Assembly (NCBI RefSeq): GCF_016920785.2
Contig: NW_024609881.1
Coordinates: forward strand, 44,858,710-44,922,709
DNA from: Ixodes scapularis
Lineage: Eukaryota > Arthropoda > Arachnida > Ixodida > Ixodidae
Length of the DNA stretch: 64,000 bases
Reading direction: 5' to 3'
In this document: positions 1-10,608 of the stretch, piece by piece
Position numbering within the stretch: position 1 is the first letter of the stretch
How the letters are laid out: every line of letters starts with the position of its first letter
Program-made: the position numbers and the translations under genes
Notes under the pieces: model-generated
Database searches by the model: none
Seen by the model: the letters and a program-made list of their open reading frames with translations, nothing else
What the model was told of the DNA's origin: nothing

Positions 1-284
1 CAGACGCAATAAATACAAAATGGAAAAATATCTGACAGTATGTAGGATCAGTCTAGGCAACAGTATGAGAAAGAAATACGCCTGCCACCAATTATTGACG
101 GAATTGGCCCTGAACCACTTTCATTGAACCGGTAACTGCCACATCAGATTATGGTTTCATTCCGGTTCGGGTTCAATATGAAGCATTCAATTTCGGTTTA
201 GGTTTTGTACCGATTCGGTCAAAAATAACGGTTTTGATCTGGTTTTCGGTTCGGGTTCAAGTTTGGGTTCGGTTTGACACCCTG
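1..284. repeat. Right end of a hAT-like element rich in TTCGGGTT
   Basis: From about 150 to 284 the sequence repeats variants of TTCGGTTCGGGTTC and ends in GGTTTGACACCCTG. On the other strand this end reads CAGGGTGTCAAACCGAAC, which has the CAGRG start usual for hAT superfamily ends. The left end is not in the window or is lost, so the target duplication cannot be checked. The short frames here are by-products of the repeated motif. Confidence 0.45.
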
Positions 285-640
285 CGTGGAAGAGAGCCAA
301 GCAATGTTTCTTTAGTTCTTTCCTGGTTTTGCTCAAGGTGTCTTCGGGGCCGTACCTCTGGTCGTCATTGGTTGAGCTTCCCGGCAAGGAGGAGTCCCTG
401 GTTGGCTTGGGAAAGGAGGTACCTCACTATCTCTCTCTCAGCCAGGAATCCCATGGTATGATGACCTGGGCATCGTACCGTTCTCTAAGTTTGCCATGCA
501 GAGAATTCTCTTGCTTGTTGAGCTGGTGGGGTCATATGTCCTGCATCACCTTATGACATCCTGAGCATCAGTTTACATGAGAATCAATTTGAGCTCTTGC
601 CACGGTCTTTTGCCAAGTGTGTAGTAATTTTTATTTTATT
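285..640. other. No recognisable feature
   Basis: Mixed-composition DNA between the hAT-like end and the 3' end of the first LINE. No splice-flanked exon, RNA gene or repeat boundary was seen. Confidence 0.4.
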
Positions 641-1834
641 TATTTTCGAAATACTGCCAATCCCCATTAGGGGATTATAGCAGTTATACTATAAATCAAA
701 ACAGCACACAAAATTTTTGACGCACACGAAAAACAGTAATTCTTAGAAATTGTCACTTTGTTTCATATTGAAACAACAAAACGGAACATAACAGAAAAAA
801 CTAACTCGTGAACTTGCTAAGAAGGTCTTGTTCAAGAGCTTGAATGAACGCATCCACATTTGTGTAGTTAAAAAATGGCAAGTCAAGGCTGTTCCAGTCT
901 CTTGCAGCTGAAGGAAAGAAAGAGTATCTAAAAGTATTATTATTGAAAGAGTATTCGGTTAATGTATTGCAGTGTTTATGTCTTGTTGTTCTTGCCTGGA
1001 AAAAATTCATATACTTGTTCTTGTCTATTTGAAAGGTGTCGTTTAAAAGGAGATACAAAAATTTGAGCCTTCCTAATTTTGCGCGATCAGCAATGGTCAG
1101 TAGGCTGGACCTTTCAGCGATTCTGTAGGGGAATCAAAGCGACCATACTTGTGGGGAACAAATCTTATCGCTTTCCTCTGAACACTTTTGAGGATGTTGA
1201 CATTGGTTTGTGTACGAGGGAACCAGGCAATGAGTGCATATTCTAATACTGGGCGAACGAGTGTGGTGTATGTGAATAACTTGGTTTCACGACTAGAGTG
1301 TTTTAACGTTCTTTTTAGAAAAATAATTTGACGAGCGCTTTACTAGCTACGAATTTGACATGCGCATTCCAGTTTAAGTTAGACGTTAACACGACACCTA
1401 GGTATTTATATTCGGTGATTGCACAAAATTTTACTGTCTAAGCTGTGAGGAAATTCAAGAACATTCCTTTTCTCATTGGTCAAGCACGTGCAAACCGTCT
1501 TTTCAGTGTTTAAAACCATCTGCCATTCACTGCACCAGTCTGCTACCTTCTTTAGAGATCTGTTTAATATTGCTTTGTCATCTCGGCATGAGATATCGCA
1601 ATAAATAATGCAGTCATCTGCAAATAACCTTATGTTTGGGTTAGTGCTATCAACTCTGTCATTTATGAACAGAAGAAATAAGAGTGGGGCTAGGGCAGAG
1701 CCCTGTGGAACTCCTGACTCCACTGCAACCGGTTTTGAAACCTGTCCTTCATAATAAACAAACTGAAAACAATTTTTTAGATACTCCTCTGTCCATTTTA
1801 TTATCGGTCCCTCCCCCATAATGTGTTTGGCCAT
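640..1834 (-). pseudogene. 5'-truncated non-LTR retrotransposon (Jockey/CR1-like) reverse transcriptase remnant
   Basis: Reading leftwards from 1834, an open stretch to 1406 carries reverse transcriptase core motifs: GVPQGSALAPLLFLLFINDR (RT block 4) and FADDCIIY, whose ADD is the catalytic aspartate pair. Frameshifted sequence after it still spells a thumb motif (YKYLGVVLTSNLNWNAHV). The frame at 1058-801 (RYSFFPSAARDWNSL, ending LLSKFTS) matches the C-terminal tail typical of arthropod CR1/Jockey-type ORF2 proteins. The 3' end lies near 640 in an A/T-rich tail next to an ATCCCCATTAGGGGAT palindrome. Endonuclease and N-terminal RT are missing: the copy is cut at 1834, exactly where the inverted repeat of the next element begins. 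Several frameshifts make it inactive. RT identity is firm; the clade is inferred. Confidence 0.85.
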
Positions 1835-2065
1835 CCTTCACCTGTGCGACCAGGCTTGAGGCACCTAAGGCACAAAAGCATGATCGAAGGTAGGAGATAG
1901 CCACTGGATATCTTTTTTGGGTGGGTGGATGGACGGATGCTACTGGTTGTATTTTTTATAATGGGCGGTAGCTTGAGCCATTTAGCCTAGAAACCAAAAT
2001 GAACCAAAAGTATGATTCCTCCCCTCGGTCCTTCTGAAGATGTTCTAGAAGCCCTCTCCGTACTT
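1829..2065. repeat. Left arm of a ~230 bp inverted repeat
   Basis: This stretch pairs with the reverse complement of 3620-3850. Shared blocks include the GCATGATCGAAGGTAGGAG segment, the TATTTTTTATAA segment, a short GGATGGA-type microsatellite and a CTTCTAGAA...CTTCAGAAGG stretch. The GGCGGTAGCTTGAGCCA core also resembles the 3' tail of the LINE at 56 kb, so each arm may be a LINE 3' end rather than a DNA-transposon terminus. I place divergence at roughly 15-20 percent by eye. Confidence 0.7.
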
Positions 2066-3720
2066 CACCTTAGACACGTGTACAGTCTGGACCTGGTCTT
2101 TGCAATCTTCTCACCGGCTCCTCTCATTTTCTGGGCAATGTGTCAAATGAGTGCTGTGCCCTGCTTCGAAGTCTTGGAGATTTGGGTGATTCATTCCGCC
2201 GGGGATCTTCTGGCATAGAAGGTGATACCTAAGGTCTTGTGCAACATAGTTTTTTCGATTTGTGTACCATCGAATAATAGATGTAGAGTCAAATTTCCTT
2301 TGTACGTGAAGGCCATATACTTTATTTTTTCTGGTCAAGGTTTAAGTCGAGCCTTCTTGAAGGATTGCTCTATGGTATCAAGGCCTCGGTTGCAGGGTTT
2401 TTGTTTCTGGGTACCTGCTTACGTCCAGATGGTAGTGTCATCTGCATATATCATAAATTTGACTTTTGGTATCTTGTCTAACTTCTTTGCTAGGAGGGCC
2501 ATAATCAAAATGAAAAGAGCCGGGGAGAGAACAGCTCCCTGGGGGACTCCAATGTTGTTGTCTCTGACCGGGCCCTGGAAGTGTCCAGCCTTAATGGAGA
2601 TGGCTCATATGGTGACAGGGGTGTTCCACGGTGGTTGTTTTCCCAAAGAGGGATCTGGCTCGTATACAGCATTTTTTGGAACATTTTCGGGTTGGGGAAA
2701 GAAGCTGCGGCCAAGATTTTCAATGATTTCACTTACGGCGTTGTCCAGAGCGATTGGACCATGTTTCCTAGTCCTTCCGCACTTGGTGATTCCTAACATG
2801 CCGTGAACGGTCCTTCACATCTTGTGGACCGATGTATGCTGGTTGAGAGAGATGCAGTGCTTGAGCTATTCATTGATCCTAAGATGACCCACATAGTTTG
2901 CTGCTTCCTGGGTAAGTTCGTTGACTTCCCAAAGGTCTTGTTGCTTTGAAGTCCTGTACTCTGTGAGCTTCTCTGTTCTTTTGTTCCAAAGAGACAGAAG
3001 GTGGGTGTCCGGCGTGGGACAGTCTTACTTTACCTCTTTCACGATGGCAGCCTCTTCCGTAGCACTCGCTATGAAGCTTAATAGCTGCTTTGCAGGGTTC
3101 TGGGAGGCCACCGCTGCCAACATCCACCATAATACCTTCCTGAAGCAGTCCTACTGGATTGTGGAGGCATTACCATCATAACCTTAAAATGCAGGCCATT
3201 GCACCCTTGTTGACTGGTGGCAGCTGTTAAAACCCATTTGCTCTACTGATGTCTATCTCCTGGTTAGCTCAGTTAGTGAAGCGCTCAGCTGGAAAAGGAG
3301 AGGTCCCTGGTTGATACCAGGACCAGACAGATTTCTTTAGTTACGCACCAGTCACCTCGCAGTGTTTGGAAATTTGTGTTTGTCCTTTGTCTCCCTTGTC
3401 CCCCTCGTTTGCATTATTTCATTATCATCATAGTCTCCTTGTTTGAGGGGGCTGGTGACGAAAGGCAATTTCGATGGGAAAATGGTCAGTGGGGTAGATG
3501 GACCAGTCTATGGGGAGCCTTAGGTTGACGAGGGTGAGATCACAGCTGGCTTTGGCTTGGTTTAGAGTCATCCCGTACCTTGTCTTGCATTTTGTGTCGT
3601 TCGCAAGGGCGAGGGTAGCTGTGTTGAGAGCTTCTAGAAGGTCTTCAGAAGGGCCAAGGGGAGGAATCAGACTTTTGGTCCTTTCTGGTTTCTAGGCTAG
3701 GTGGCTCAAGCTACTGCCCG
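2066..3720 (-). pseudogene. Second decayed LINE ORF2 (I/Jockey-like): endonuclease end, linker, RT core
   Basis: On the minus strand, 3560-3440 reads an AP-endonuclease tail (CDLTLVNL...TDHFPIEIAF; the DH of the SDH-type catalytic motif is visible). A SINE interrupts at 3435-3229. From about 3180 to 2820 comes a basic linker (LWNKREKLTEYRTSKQQDL...) of the kind found between endonuclease and RT in tick I/Jockey-like LINEs. About 2600-2450 holds the RT core: GVPQGAVLSPALFILIMALL and MIYADDTTIW, with the ADD aspartates kept. A thumb-like stretch continues to about 2110. Many stops and frameshifts and an internal deletion of the RT fingers make it dead. The endonuclease call is weaker than the RT call. 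Confidence 0.75.
3229..3435 (+). repeat. tRNA-derived SINE, plus orientation
   Basis: Starts with AAAACCCATTTGCTCTACTG, then a box-A-like TGGTTAGCTCAGT and a box-B-like GGTTGATACC, followed by a tRNA-unrelated body (GTTTGGAAATTTG, GTCCTTTGTC) and a TCATTATCATC tail. The SINE at 52796-53275 has the same order and text. It is inserted in the second LINE remnant. The tRNA-like head is too degenerate to be a functional tRNA. Confidence 0.75.
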
Positions 3721-3850
3721 TTATAAAAAATACACCTATTAGCCTCCATCCATCCACCGAACAAAGATATCCCGCGCTAACCTCCTACCTTCGATCATGC
3801 TTTCGTGCCTTGTGTGCTTCGAGTGTGGTCGCATAGGTGAAGAACGGCCA
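3620..3850. repeat. Right arm of the ~230 bp inverted repeat
   Basis: Reverse complement of the arm at 1829-2065. The arms are inverted about a LINE remnant whose coding direction is leftward. The CCATCCATCCACC microsatellite and GGCTAGGTGGCTCAAGCTAC core sit in 3'-tail orientation on the plus strand here and on the minus strand in the left arm. Outside the arms the two flanks differ, so the inverted repeat ends near 3850. Confidence 0.7.
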
Positions 3851-3967
3851 AAGGCAACCCCTGCTGCTGGGGGCCGGGCGTCCGAAAGAGACGTGCCTTC
3901 CCGTTCTCACCCGTTGAGTAATTAATATAATATTTATATTTTATTGGCAAAAATTAAGGTACTCTGA

Positions 3968-4393
3968 ATGGCTTACAAGACATTGACTGCAGACATTTGC
4001 CAGCCACTTTCAGCATCTTTCCTGATTTTAACTTTTGCAACTTGATGCCTTGCCTGTGGTCTGAAATGAAGGCTGGAAACTTTGACTCTGTTGTTTGGAA
4101 CTCGTGGCTGTATCATTGCACCTACGTTTCTGAAAACCAGCAGTGACAATATGTCAGCAAAATACTCAGAATCTGCATACTGCACATATAGCATTTTCTT
4201 TTCACTTTGTGCAAATATATGTGTGGCAGGCATTGCTTTCGCATCAGCTGCCATTGTGATGGCCTTGCTGCTGAGCATACACCTTCTGCAATATTTATTT
4301 CCCACCACCATGTTAATTTTCTCAGCAAGAACAAGTGTGGAGTAACCACCAGCATGATGCAGCGACGTAACGTGGAAGCCCTTAAGAAAAATT
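3968..4393 (-). CDS. Unrecognised open frame, possible terminal exon
   Basis: A minus-strand frame of about 140 codons runs from just after a TAA near 4394 to a stop at 3973, longer than the first internal ATG (4311) suggests. It reads IFLKGFHVTSLHHAGGYSTL... with a YCRRC cluster and ends GWQMSAVNVL. A TTTTTCTTAAG|G string just upstream on the minus strand could be a splice acceptor, and A/T-rich DNA with AATATAAATA lies after the stop. I do not recognise the family. Even amino-acid composition is the main reason to list it. It may equally be a transposon fragment. Confidence 0.25.
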
Positions 4394-4511
4394 TATAGGG
4401 TTTTTTTTACTGCGAAATTAAGCTATGCACCGGCCAGCACTCAATCTCCTCCCGAATGCAGTGCAAGCGGTCCAAACCAGATTCCAAAGTTTCAGAGCCA
4501 TTTGTTATCTA

Positions 4512-4650
4512 CAGGGTGATTCAAATAGCGGGTAGGCTCTTTAAACAGGCTGCGAAAATCGGTTTCTTAACCTGTCGCGCTACGATTTTGTGCAGTGTTG
4601 CCTACAGGTGGTGCATGGAAAAGAGCCTGGCTGCTATTTGAGACACCCTG
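4512..4650. mobile_element. TA-flanked mariner-type MITE
   Basis: The ends CAGGGTGATTCAAATAGC and (reverse complement of the right end) CAGGGTGTCTCAAATAGC are inverted repeats, flanked by TA at 4510-4511 and 4651-4652. At 139 bp it has no coding capacity. TA duplication and short TIRs fit the Tc1/mariner superfamily. Confidence 0.85.
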
Positions 4651-4652
4651 TA

Positions 4653-6439
4653 AATAAAAAGTTGCATGTGTTCTTTTGAAATTTTCAATGGAAAGTGACA
4701 TAATACATGGAGCTGAGTGATGGCGATAACCGAGAATGGGTCCGGTTTTCTCGTCTATATTTTCAGAAAATCACCTTTGAATTTTTAATAAGGTAAGAGT
4801 TAGTTCTGAAACTCTGGCATCTGGTTTGAGCCGCTGGCGCTACTTGGGCAGACACTGAGTGCTCGGCAATGCATCATTTATTTCTGCGGTGAAAAAGAAA
4901 GCGTAAATTTTTTTGGGAGACATGCTGTTTGTTAATACGATTGTTAGCTGCAATGATCAGGTGTTGCGTGGTTTTCATTTCAGGTTTGTAAATATTGAGC
5001 ACTCGGCAATGAAGCTTGGAGCATACATTTAATATTTACGAATGCACTGTAACATCTTTTCTCTTGCTGGCATGAGTCCTTGTGCAGTGATGCCGGTATA
5101 TCTTCCAAAGTGTATATCACTCTATTTCAAACTATATATGATTGCTCATTATGTTAAGGGGAGATGTGTGTTGAAGAATGGCAATCTTTTACAAAATATT
5201 TAATTTGGGGTTTTATGGTGTTTAATTACCTTTCAATCATATTTTTATTTAAAAATAGTAAGGACCGGTTATGAAGTGAAATTTGTCAAATAAGCATCAT
5301 AAAAACTGGCACCCCCAAAACTGCATATATTTGAGCCGTTTTTGTGTGTGCGGCTCTTCAAATGGTTGTCGTTGCCACCACATTGTCTCCGCTCCGTTGC
5401 TGTCTTCTCTGCAGCTTCAGTTTCTCCCAGAAAATATTAAAAATATTTCTTTCTTTGTGGAAGAGTTGCTATGCATCTATGGTAACATTCAAACACATTT
5501 TTGTCTATGTGATTTTGGGGCATCTTCACAAACGAGAATTTTTGTTTTTAATATTGTCCTATTCAACCAAATTTGGCTTGGATATGCTTTAGAATATTTG
5601 AATTACAACTATCTAGGTTTGATTACAATGTATATATTTTATATTTATAAAAACATTACGAAACTTTTGTTAGCCATTTGGAAGTGGTGTTTTCTATGTT
5701 TTCAAGTTATTTTAAAATAGAATAGGCCTAGCACACATTATGTTTGTTGTTCATTACACGCAGTGGTTTCAAAGGAGCAAATTGGCAGTTTTTTTTACTA
5801 CACTCCTAAGTCTGTGCCATGCCTCACGTGTGTGCAAGGAAAGTTTTTTTCTGCATGTTCAGAGTATCCAAAACATAAAGAGCAAGCTATATCATAACTA
5901 ACACAAGCTTAATAGAAAGAAGATCAAGCATTATAAACTGTGGAAGTTTCATTCAGTTATATTAAATAATAAAAAAATAGTTTTTCCTGGTGGATGTTTT
6001 GCGTTGGCAACACACTAAGCTTTTTGTGGGAAGAGGAACATGGCGGCTGTCCTGAATATGTGGATCCAAGGGTCCCATGATTCATAGAACTTGCAAAACA
6101 AATTTATCATTTATATGGGTACACCTAATGAGTTTCAGCCATATAGTTCTCTCAGATTTTGTATCGTGTGAGTCCTAACTCCTTTAACAGTTAGTATTTT
6201 TACCGTACTGGCGGTGCAAAATGGAACGGGTTGTTTGGAGATACCTTCAAACTTAAGTCAGGTGGCACAGGCTCTGACCCATTGCTAGGCACATAGGCAT
6301 TTTATTTCATTCATTCATCATAGATATCTCGAAATCCAAATCCTTGGTGTGTCTTGCTTGTTATTCTCGTGGCTGTCTGACTAGTCTGGTGCGCTTGGAG
6401 GGTGTGCTCACTTCGTTCTTAATTACTGTCATTGCTCAT
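4653..6439. other. A/T-rich intergenic or intronic DNA
   Basis: The longest frame (5283-5720) is rich in F, Y, I, C and L as expected from random A/T-rich sequence and lacks a recognisable domain. No repeat boundaries or RNA genes were found. Confidence 0.4.
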
Positions 6440-7640
6440 TTCATTTGGTTCCTAGCATCTCAAGTGGCCCCGTCTGTCCCTCTTGGCTTTACGAGACTCC
6501 TTACAAACTTGACCGAAGGCAGCAATTCGAATGGAGCCGATTCAGTCCTCAAGTCGTGGTGAGTCTTTTTGTTTTTTTCCACCTCTTTAAACAGAGGACA
6601 GTGACGGTGTCTAGACTACAGACGGTCATACTCTGGAGCAACGCGTCTTGTGCACCTGTCCACAGACTCCTTGGAGTCTGCACCGATTCGGAGATCTTTG
6701 ACCAGGGGAGGAAGCTAAGAGCTTAGATGAAAATGTGCAGGGTGATTGGTTTTTTTTTTCAATGGGGGGAGAGGCAAGCAGCAAAATTGAATTTGAGAAG
6801 AGGTTCATGGGAGCAATGAATTAATGTTGGGTAAGCTAACTGTTGGGCTCCTATACATGATGGGTATGTAGATAGAAGACGGGAAGCGGGCTGTTTACCA
6901 GGCTGGAAAAGAATGAAGAGGACAAACTCAGTTAAAGGCCGACCTGCAAACTATTTTCCAACCAGAATGAAAATCCTCCTCGCCACCCTTCCCATTTCTC
7001 CCTCCCGCTGCTGTCTTGACTGCGGGGGAATCTTTACTTGTTGCTGTGTCTTGGGGCTGGATAAGCCAGGAGCTTATTCCGGCTCATCCAGCCCCAACAT
7101 GCAGCAACAAGGGGAGTCCCTTTGTGGTCAATTTAATAGTGAGAGAGGGGGAAATGGGAAAGGGCGGCAAGCAGGATTTTTGCCCTGGTTGAAAAATGTT
7201 TTGCAGGTCGGCCTTTAAGAGGGCAGTGAAGGAAGCTGAAAGAGATATGAGAGAGTTAAGATTGGAAAAGAAGTCTACTATGCAGAAAAATTTAGATTAA
7301 GAAAACAACTTTTTTGACAATTGAAAAATAAGTTTGCTGTCTGTGTGGCAAAGACGGGTACTCGGGGCTGGGACTTTTAGGTCAAGATCTGAGGAGGCAG
7401 ATACAAATTCTGCACTATGGGGACAGGCGAAGGTAACAGCGGAGTGGATTAGAAATGGTTAGTCTGGTACATACCCAGACTGAGGCAGACTTTTTTATTA
7501 CTTGGGGATGGAAGGGTTGATGAAGGTATTAGGTGGTTTCCAAAAGGTTAAGCAAACTAATTTTGCTGGAGAAATGGTGAAAATGTTTCAGGTAGGTAAC
7601 AAAAAAAACAAAACAAGGACAAAATTTAGTTATAATTTAA
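6440..7640 (+). pseudogene. Shreds of an old plus-strand LINE, interrupted by a TTAA element
   Basis: Around 6755-6800 the plus strand reads EASSKIEFEKRFMGAM, resembling SREAVSKIEFEDRLRQMN in the thumb region of the LINE ORF2 at 56-59 kb. After the inserted element, 7219-7290 continues RAVKEAERDMRELRLEKKSTMQ, an arrangement typical of the same region. Both parts are full of stops. The same remnant recurs near 16080-16260, and 6500-6720 resembles 14285-14430. Homology rests on short protein matches and is moderately sure. Confidence 0.5.
6936..7214. mobile_element. TTAA-flanked foldback element
   Basis: The termini AGGCCGACCTGCAAA and, inverted, AGGCCGACCTGCAAA are flanked by TTAA at 6932-6935 and 7215-7218. 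The inverted similarity extends inward through the ATCCTSCTYGCC and CCCATTTCYCCC segments, so most of the 279 bp can fold into a long stem. A smaller GGGGCTGGAT...ATCCAGCCCC hairpin lies in the centre. TTAA duplication suggests piggyBac-type mobilisation, but no transposase is present. Confidence 0.85.
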
Positions 7641-9309
7641 GCAGAGTGGCTCAAGGGTTTGCTGTAATTGAAGTCCTCTGCCCTGATTTGTCCATCCACC
7701 CAGGATAAACAAAATTGTTAAGCCAAGCATCTTCAAATTTGAGACAATGCTGTCTTGCTGGTTTCGAATAGCCCGTCCCCCATTTCCAGCTGGTTTCCCC
7801 TGAAACAGAAGAAAACTGGGTAGCACTGTTCAAATGGTAATGGTGAGCGTTACCCAGGGGGAAACTGCACTCCTGGGCAATACTTTGAAAAAGGCAAGCG
7901 TGCCGCCTCTTCCAGGCATTATTGGCATTCATGGTCCTCAAAGTGGGGCAAGTGTGCTCTCTTATCATGAGTGCAGGGTTCGTCCTTGAGAACCCTTGAA
8001 TTTGAAAACATCATTTTCCAGACCTTGAAAGCCCTGGAATATATAGTGGTGCTTGAAAGCCCGTGAATTTCCCAATAATAGCCAGTTTTTGTTTTTTCAA
8101 TAATAAAATTGCTTTACAATACTAAAATATAATAACTCTTTTTATGTGTATGTTAGCATAAATTTCAACAAGGAAGTTTTTTACATGGCACATTTGGACA
8201 CATTTAGCGGGTGCCTGTTAAGGGCCTCGGCACAATCGTAGCAGTCCCGGCGGTTCCAGATCCGGTCTCGTCTATCCGCCATTTTGTAATCTTGTCTGGC
8301 ATTGTCTTGCCCCTCGTTTGCCTTGTTCTCTCGCGTACTGTTTACTAACTACTCCTGGTTTGTTTGTTCCGCGTCTGTTTTACGGCACACATGGTGAACA
8401 TAGTTCAAATTGTGCGCAATACTGAAGAAATGCAACTTTTACCGGTCGTGGCTGGGTCACGACTACTGCAGACGCCGAGAAAGCTTAGGCAACAAATAGT
8501 ATGACCTACATTTTTGCCGTTTTCCTTTAGCTGTTTGACTTGGCATTTTCAAGTCGAACAGTCCAAGGAGCACGGCGAAAACGAAGGTGCAAAAACTTCT
8601 AAACATTAACCAGAAAATCAAGGAAAACTTGCAGTAGCTATACTGAATCCTTTACGAGCACCTCTTCGGCAAATGCGCCTTCGAAAAACAAAATTCAGTT
8701 TTTCCTTTAATGTGAAACATACTTTGCATTGTTGCTCCGGATTTCGTGAAGCCATGGCCCACAATAGGAATATCATATTACATATCTATATAATTTCTTT
8801 TCGCAGTAGGGCATTATGTATTAGATTGTCTTAAAGAATTTAATTTATTATCTCTCTCTTTCTGCACATGTTGTGTATTTGCCTTCAGATCTGTCATATG
8901 ATCACAGTCTTTTATGGCATGCTCTACAGCCAGGGTTTTGCACTGCCAAACAGCGAACGAAAAATCTTGTTTCTGCATACTCAAAGCTGACGTATTTTCG
9001 GGTATCATCCTCCCGCGCCGGTCTGAAGTTTTTATACGAACTTCATAAGTAAACTTATTGATGATAAAAAAAAATATATATTTAATTACTGACTGAAGAT
9101 TCAACAGCATATATAAAGGGCCGATAAACCTTAAAGTTATACGTTCCAAGTAAATAAACACCCAAATTATCTTAAAGATGTTCCGCAAATCTTTCCGGCA
9201 TTTTTATCCTGGGTAGGCACACGTATAAGCGATTTAGAAAAGCCTTAAACATATTTTTGATTTTGAAGCTGATTTAAACAACTATGTATTCCTGATTCTT
9301 AAATATAAC
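7641..9309. other. No gene identified
   Basis: Two minus-strand frames (7651-7968 and 8814-9188, 105 and 124 codons) occur but show no motif I recognise. Around 7975-8075 the phrases CCTTGAATTTG and CCTTGAAAGCCC alternate, as in a decayed repeat. About 8380-8640 reads as disrupted coding-like sequence of unknown origin. Confidence 0.35.
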
Positions 9310-10455
9310 GGCCGTTCGTCGACAGATAATTTGTAATAGGTCAACTCTTAGCAAGGAAATTCATCACAAAGGACAATTTGTCATAAGGCGATTCGTCACA
9401 GGGACAACTTGTCGAAGAACCAAGGGTAATGTTTGAAGATCTTGTTGCCCGCATACTAGCCTTTTTAGCGTTCAGTTGCTTTTGTTATTCAGCCTCTGTG
9501 TGGCGTCCTGTTTAGAAAGTTTAGTCTTCTGTTTTTTTTTTAAGTTAATAATCGTTTTACTTCACCATTGGAAGCATAAAATATAAAATTTTCTGGTCTC
9601 CTGTGTAATCCACCCCCACGTTTTCTTAGCAAATGCGTGACACAGACAGGAACTGCGCCGCGTGACCGAAATGTTTGCCATCCCTTTTTTTTCATTAGTG
9701 ACAGAGGTGCCAAAATTTTGGTGGGCATGACATAATTATTCAGTATCTATTAGAAATTAGTAAGTCTAATTTCTTGTGTCAAGAAGAAAGTAACTAATTA
9801 AAAAAAAGGGAGTTGCTGGTAATTGTACGCACTTGGAAGAGCTACCAAATATACCAAGTAAGCGCCCACCCACTTTCACTGAAAACTCGGTTAATCTAGT
9901 CAAATCGGTGAAAACCAAGATGGCGGTCAATAAAGAGCTTTGAAGGTAGGGAAAGTGAAGGGAATCGGAGAAAGCACATTTATTTTTACATGATGAATGA
10001 TGGGGCCCCCTTCATCATTTATCATGAAAAAATAAATTATGCAGATCCTATTCATGGTCACTGAACCCAGAAAACGACTCTTCTGAGTCAGTGCAGAATA
10101 GGAGGTCAATGCTCTCATCCCAAGTAGTTTTTCCCTTTAGATCAAAAGAAAGTGGATATCCCCGTCATCGCCGCTGCCGGTCTCGTGGCTGCTGCAACAG
10201 GGTGAATATTTTCGGCTGAGGTCGACACTTTGGAGAGAGTGGGCGCTGCATGTATGCTTTGCACATTTCTTAAGTTTGGGAAACGTTAATAGTGGGTGCT
10301 TCTGCGTTTTCTTATGGTATGCTCGATGAACATCAGAAATGATACAAATATTAGAAATATCTGTTAACAGTTTGACGATTTGTCATAGTGCGCTATGTGA
10401 CGAATAGCCCTGCTACCAGTTGACGTGTGACAAATTGTCATTCGACTAACGGTCC
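9310..10455. mobile_element. Inverted-repeat element with GACAAATTGTC-type motifs
   Basis: The left end GGCCGTTCGTCGACAG and the inverted right end GGACCGTTAGTCGAATG match imperfectly and both continue into AATTTGT. Just inside each end, short motifs such as GACAATTTGTCATAAGG and ATTCGTCACA recur in both orientations. No clear target duplication was seen and no transposase. The region also crosses a GGGGCCCCCTTCATCATTTA inversion near 10000. Superfamily unknown. Confidence 0.55.
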
Positions 10456-10608
10456 TATAGCAGTTCCTGACACGTGTATAACTTCTGAAATATATAGAAG
10501 TATGCTATTGACTCTTTTATGTGATGAGCAGCAATTTGATGTATGTATGTGGGCTGGACAAAACAGCGCAGAGGGCCGCGTGGCGGAACTATGACAATGG
10601 ACTTCTTC

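Noticed and set aside
2222..2806. 194-codon plus-strand frame
   Set aside because: It is the antisense of reverse transcriptase; the opposite strand spells GVPQGAVLSP and YADD motifs.
3257..3330. Possible functional tRNA gene at the SINE head
   Set aside because: Box A and B are present but stems do not form and the sequence continues into a SINE body shared with 52.8 kb.
5283..5720. 145-codon plus frame rich in hydrophobic residues, membrane-protein-like
   Set aside because: Random A/T-rich DNA gives such residues; a second overlapping frame is equally hydrophobic and no start context or splice site supports it.
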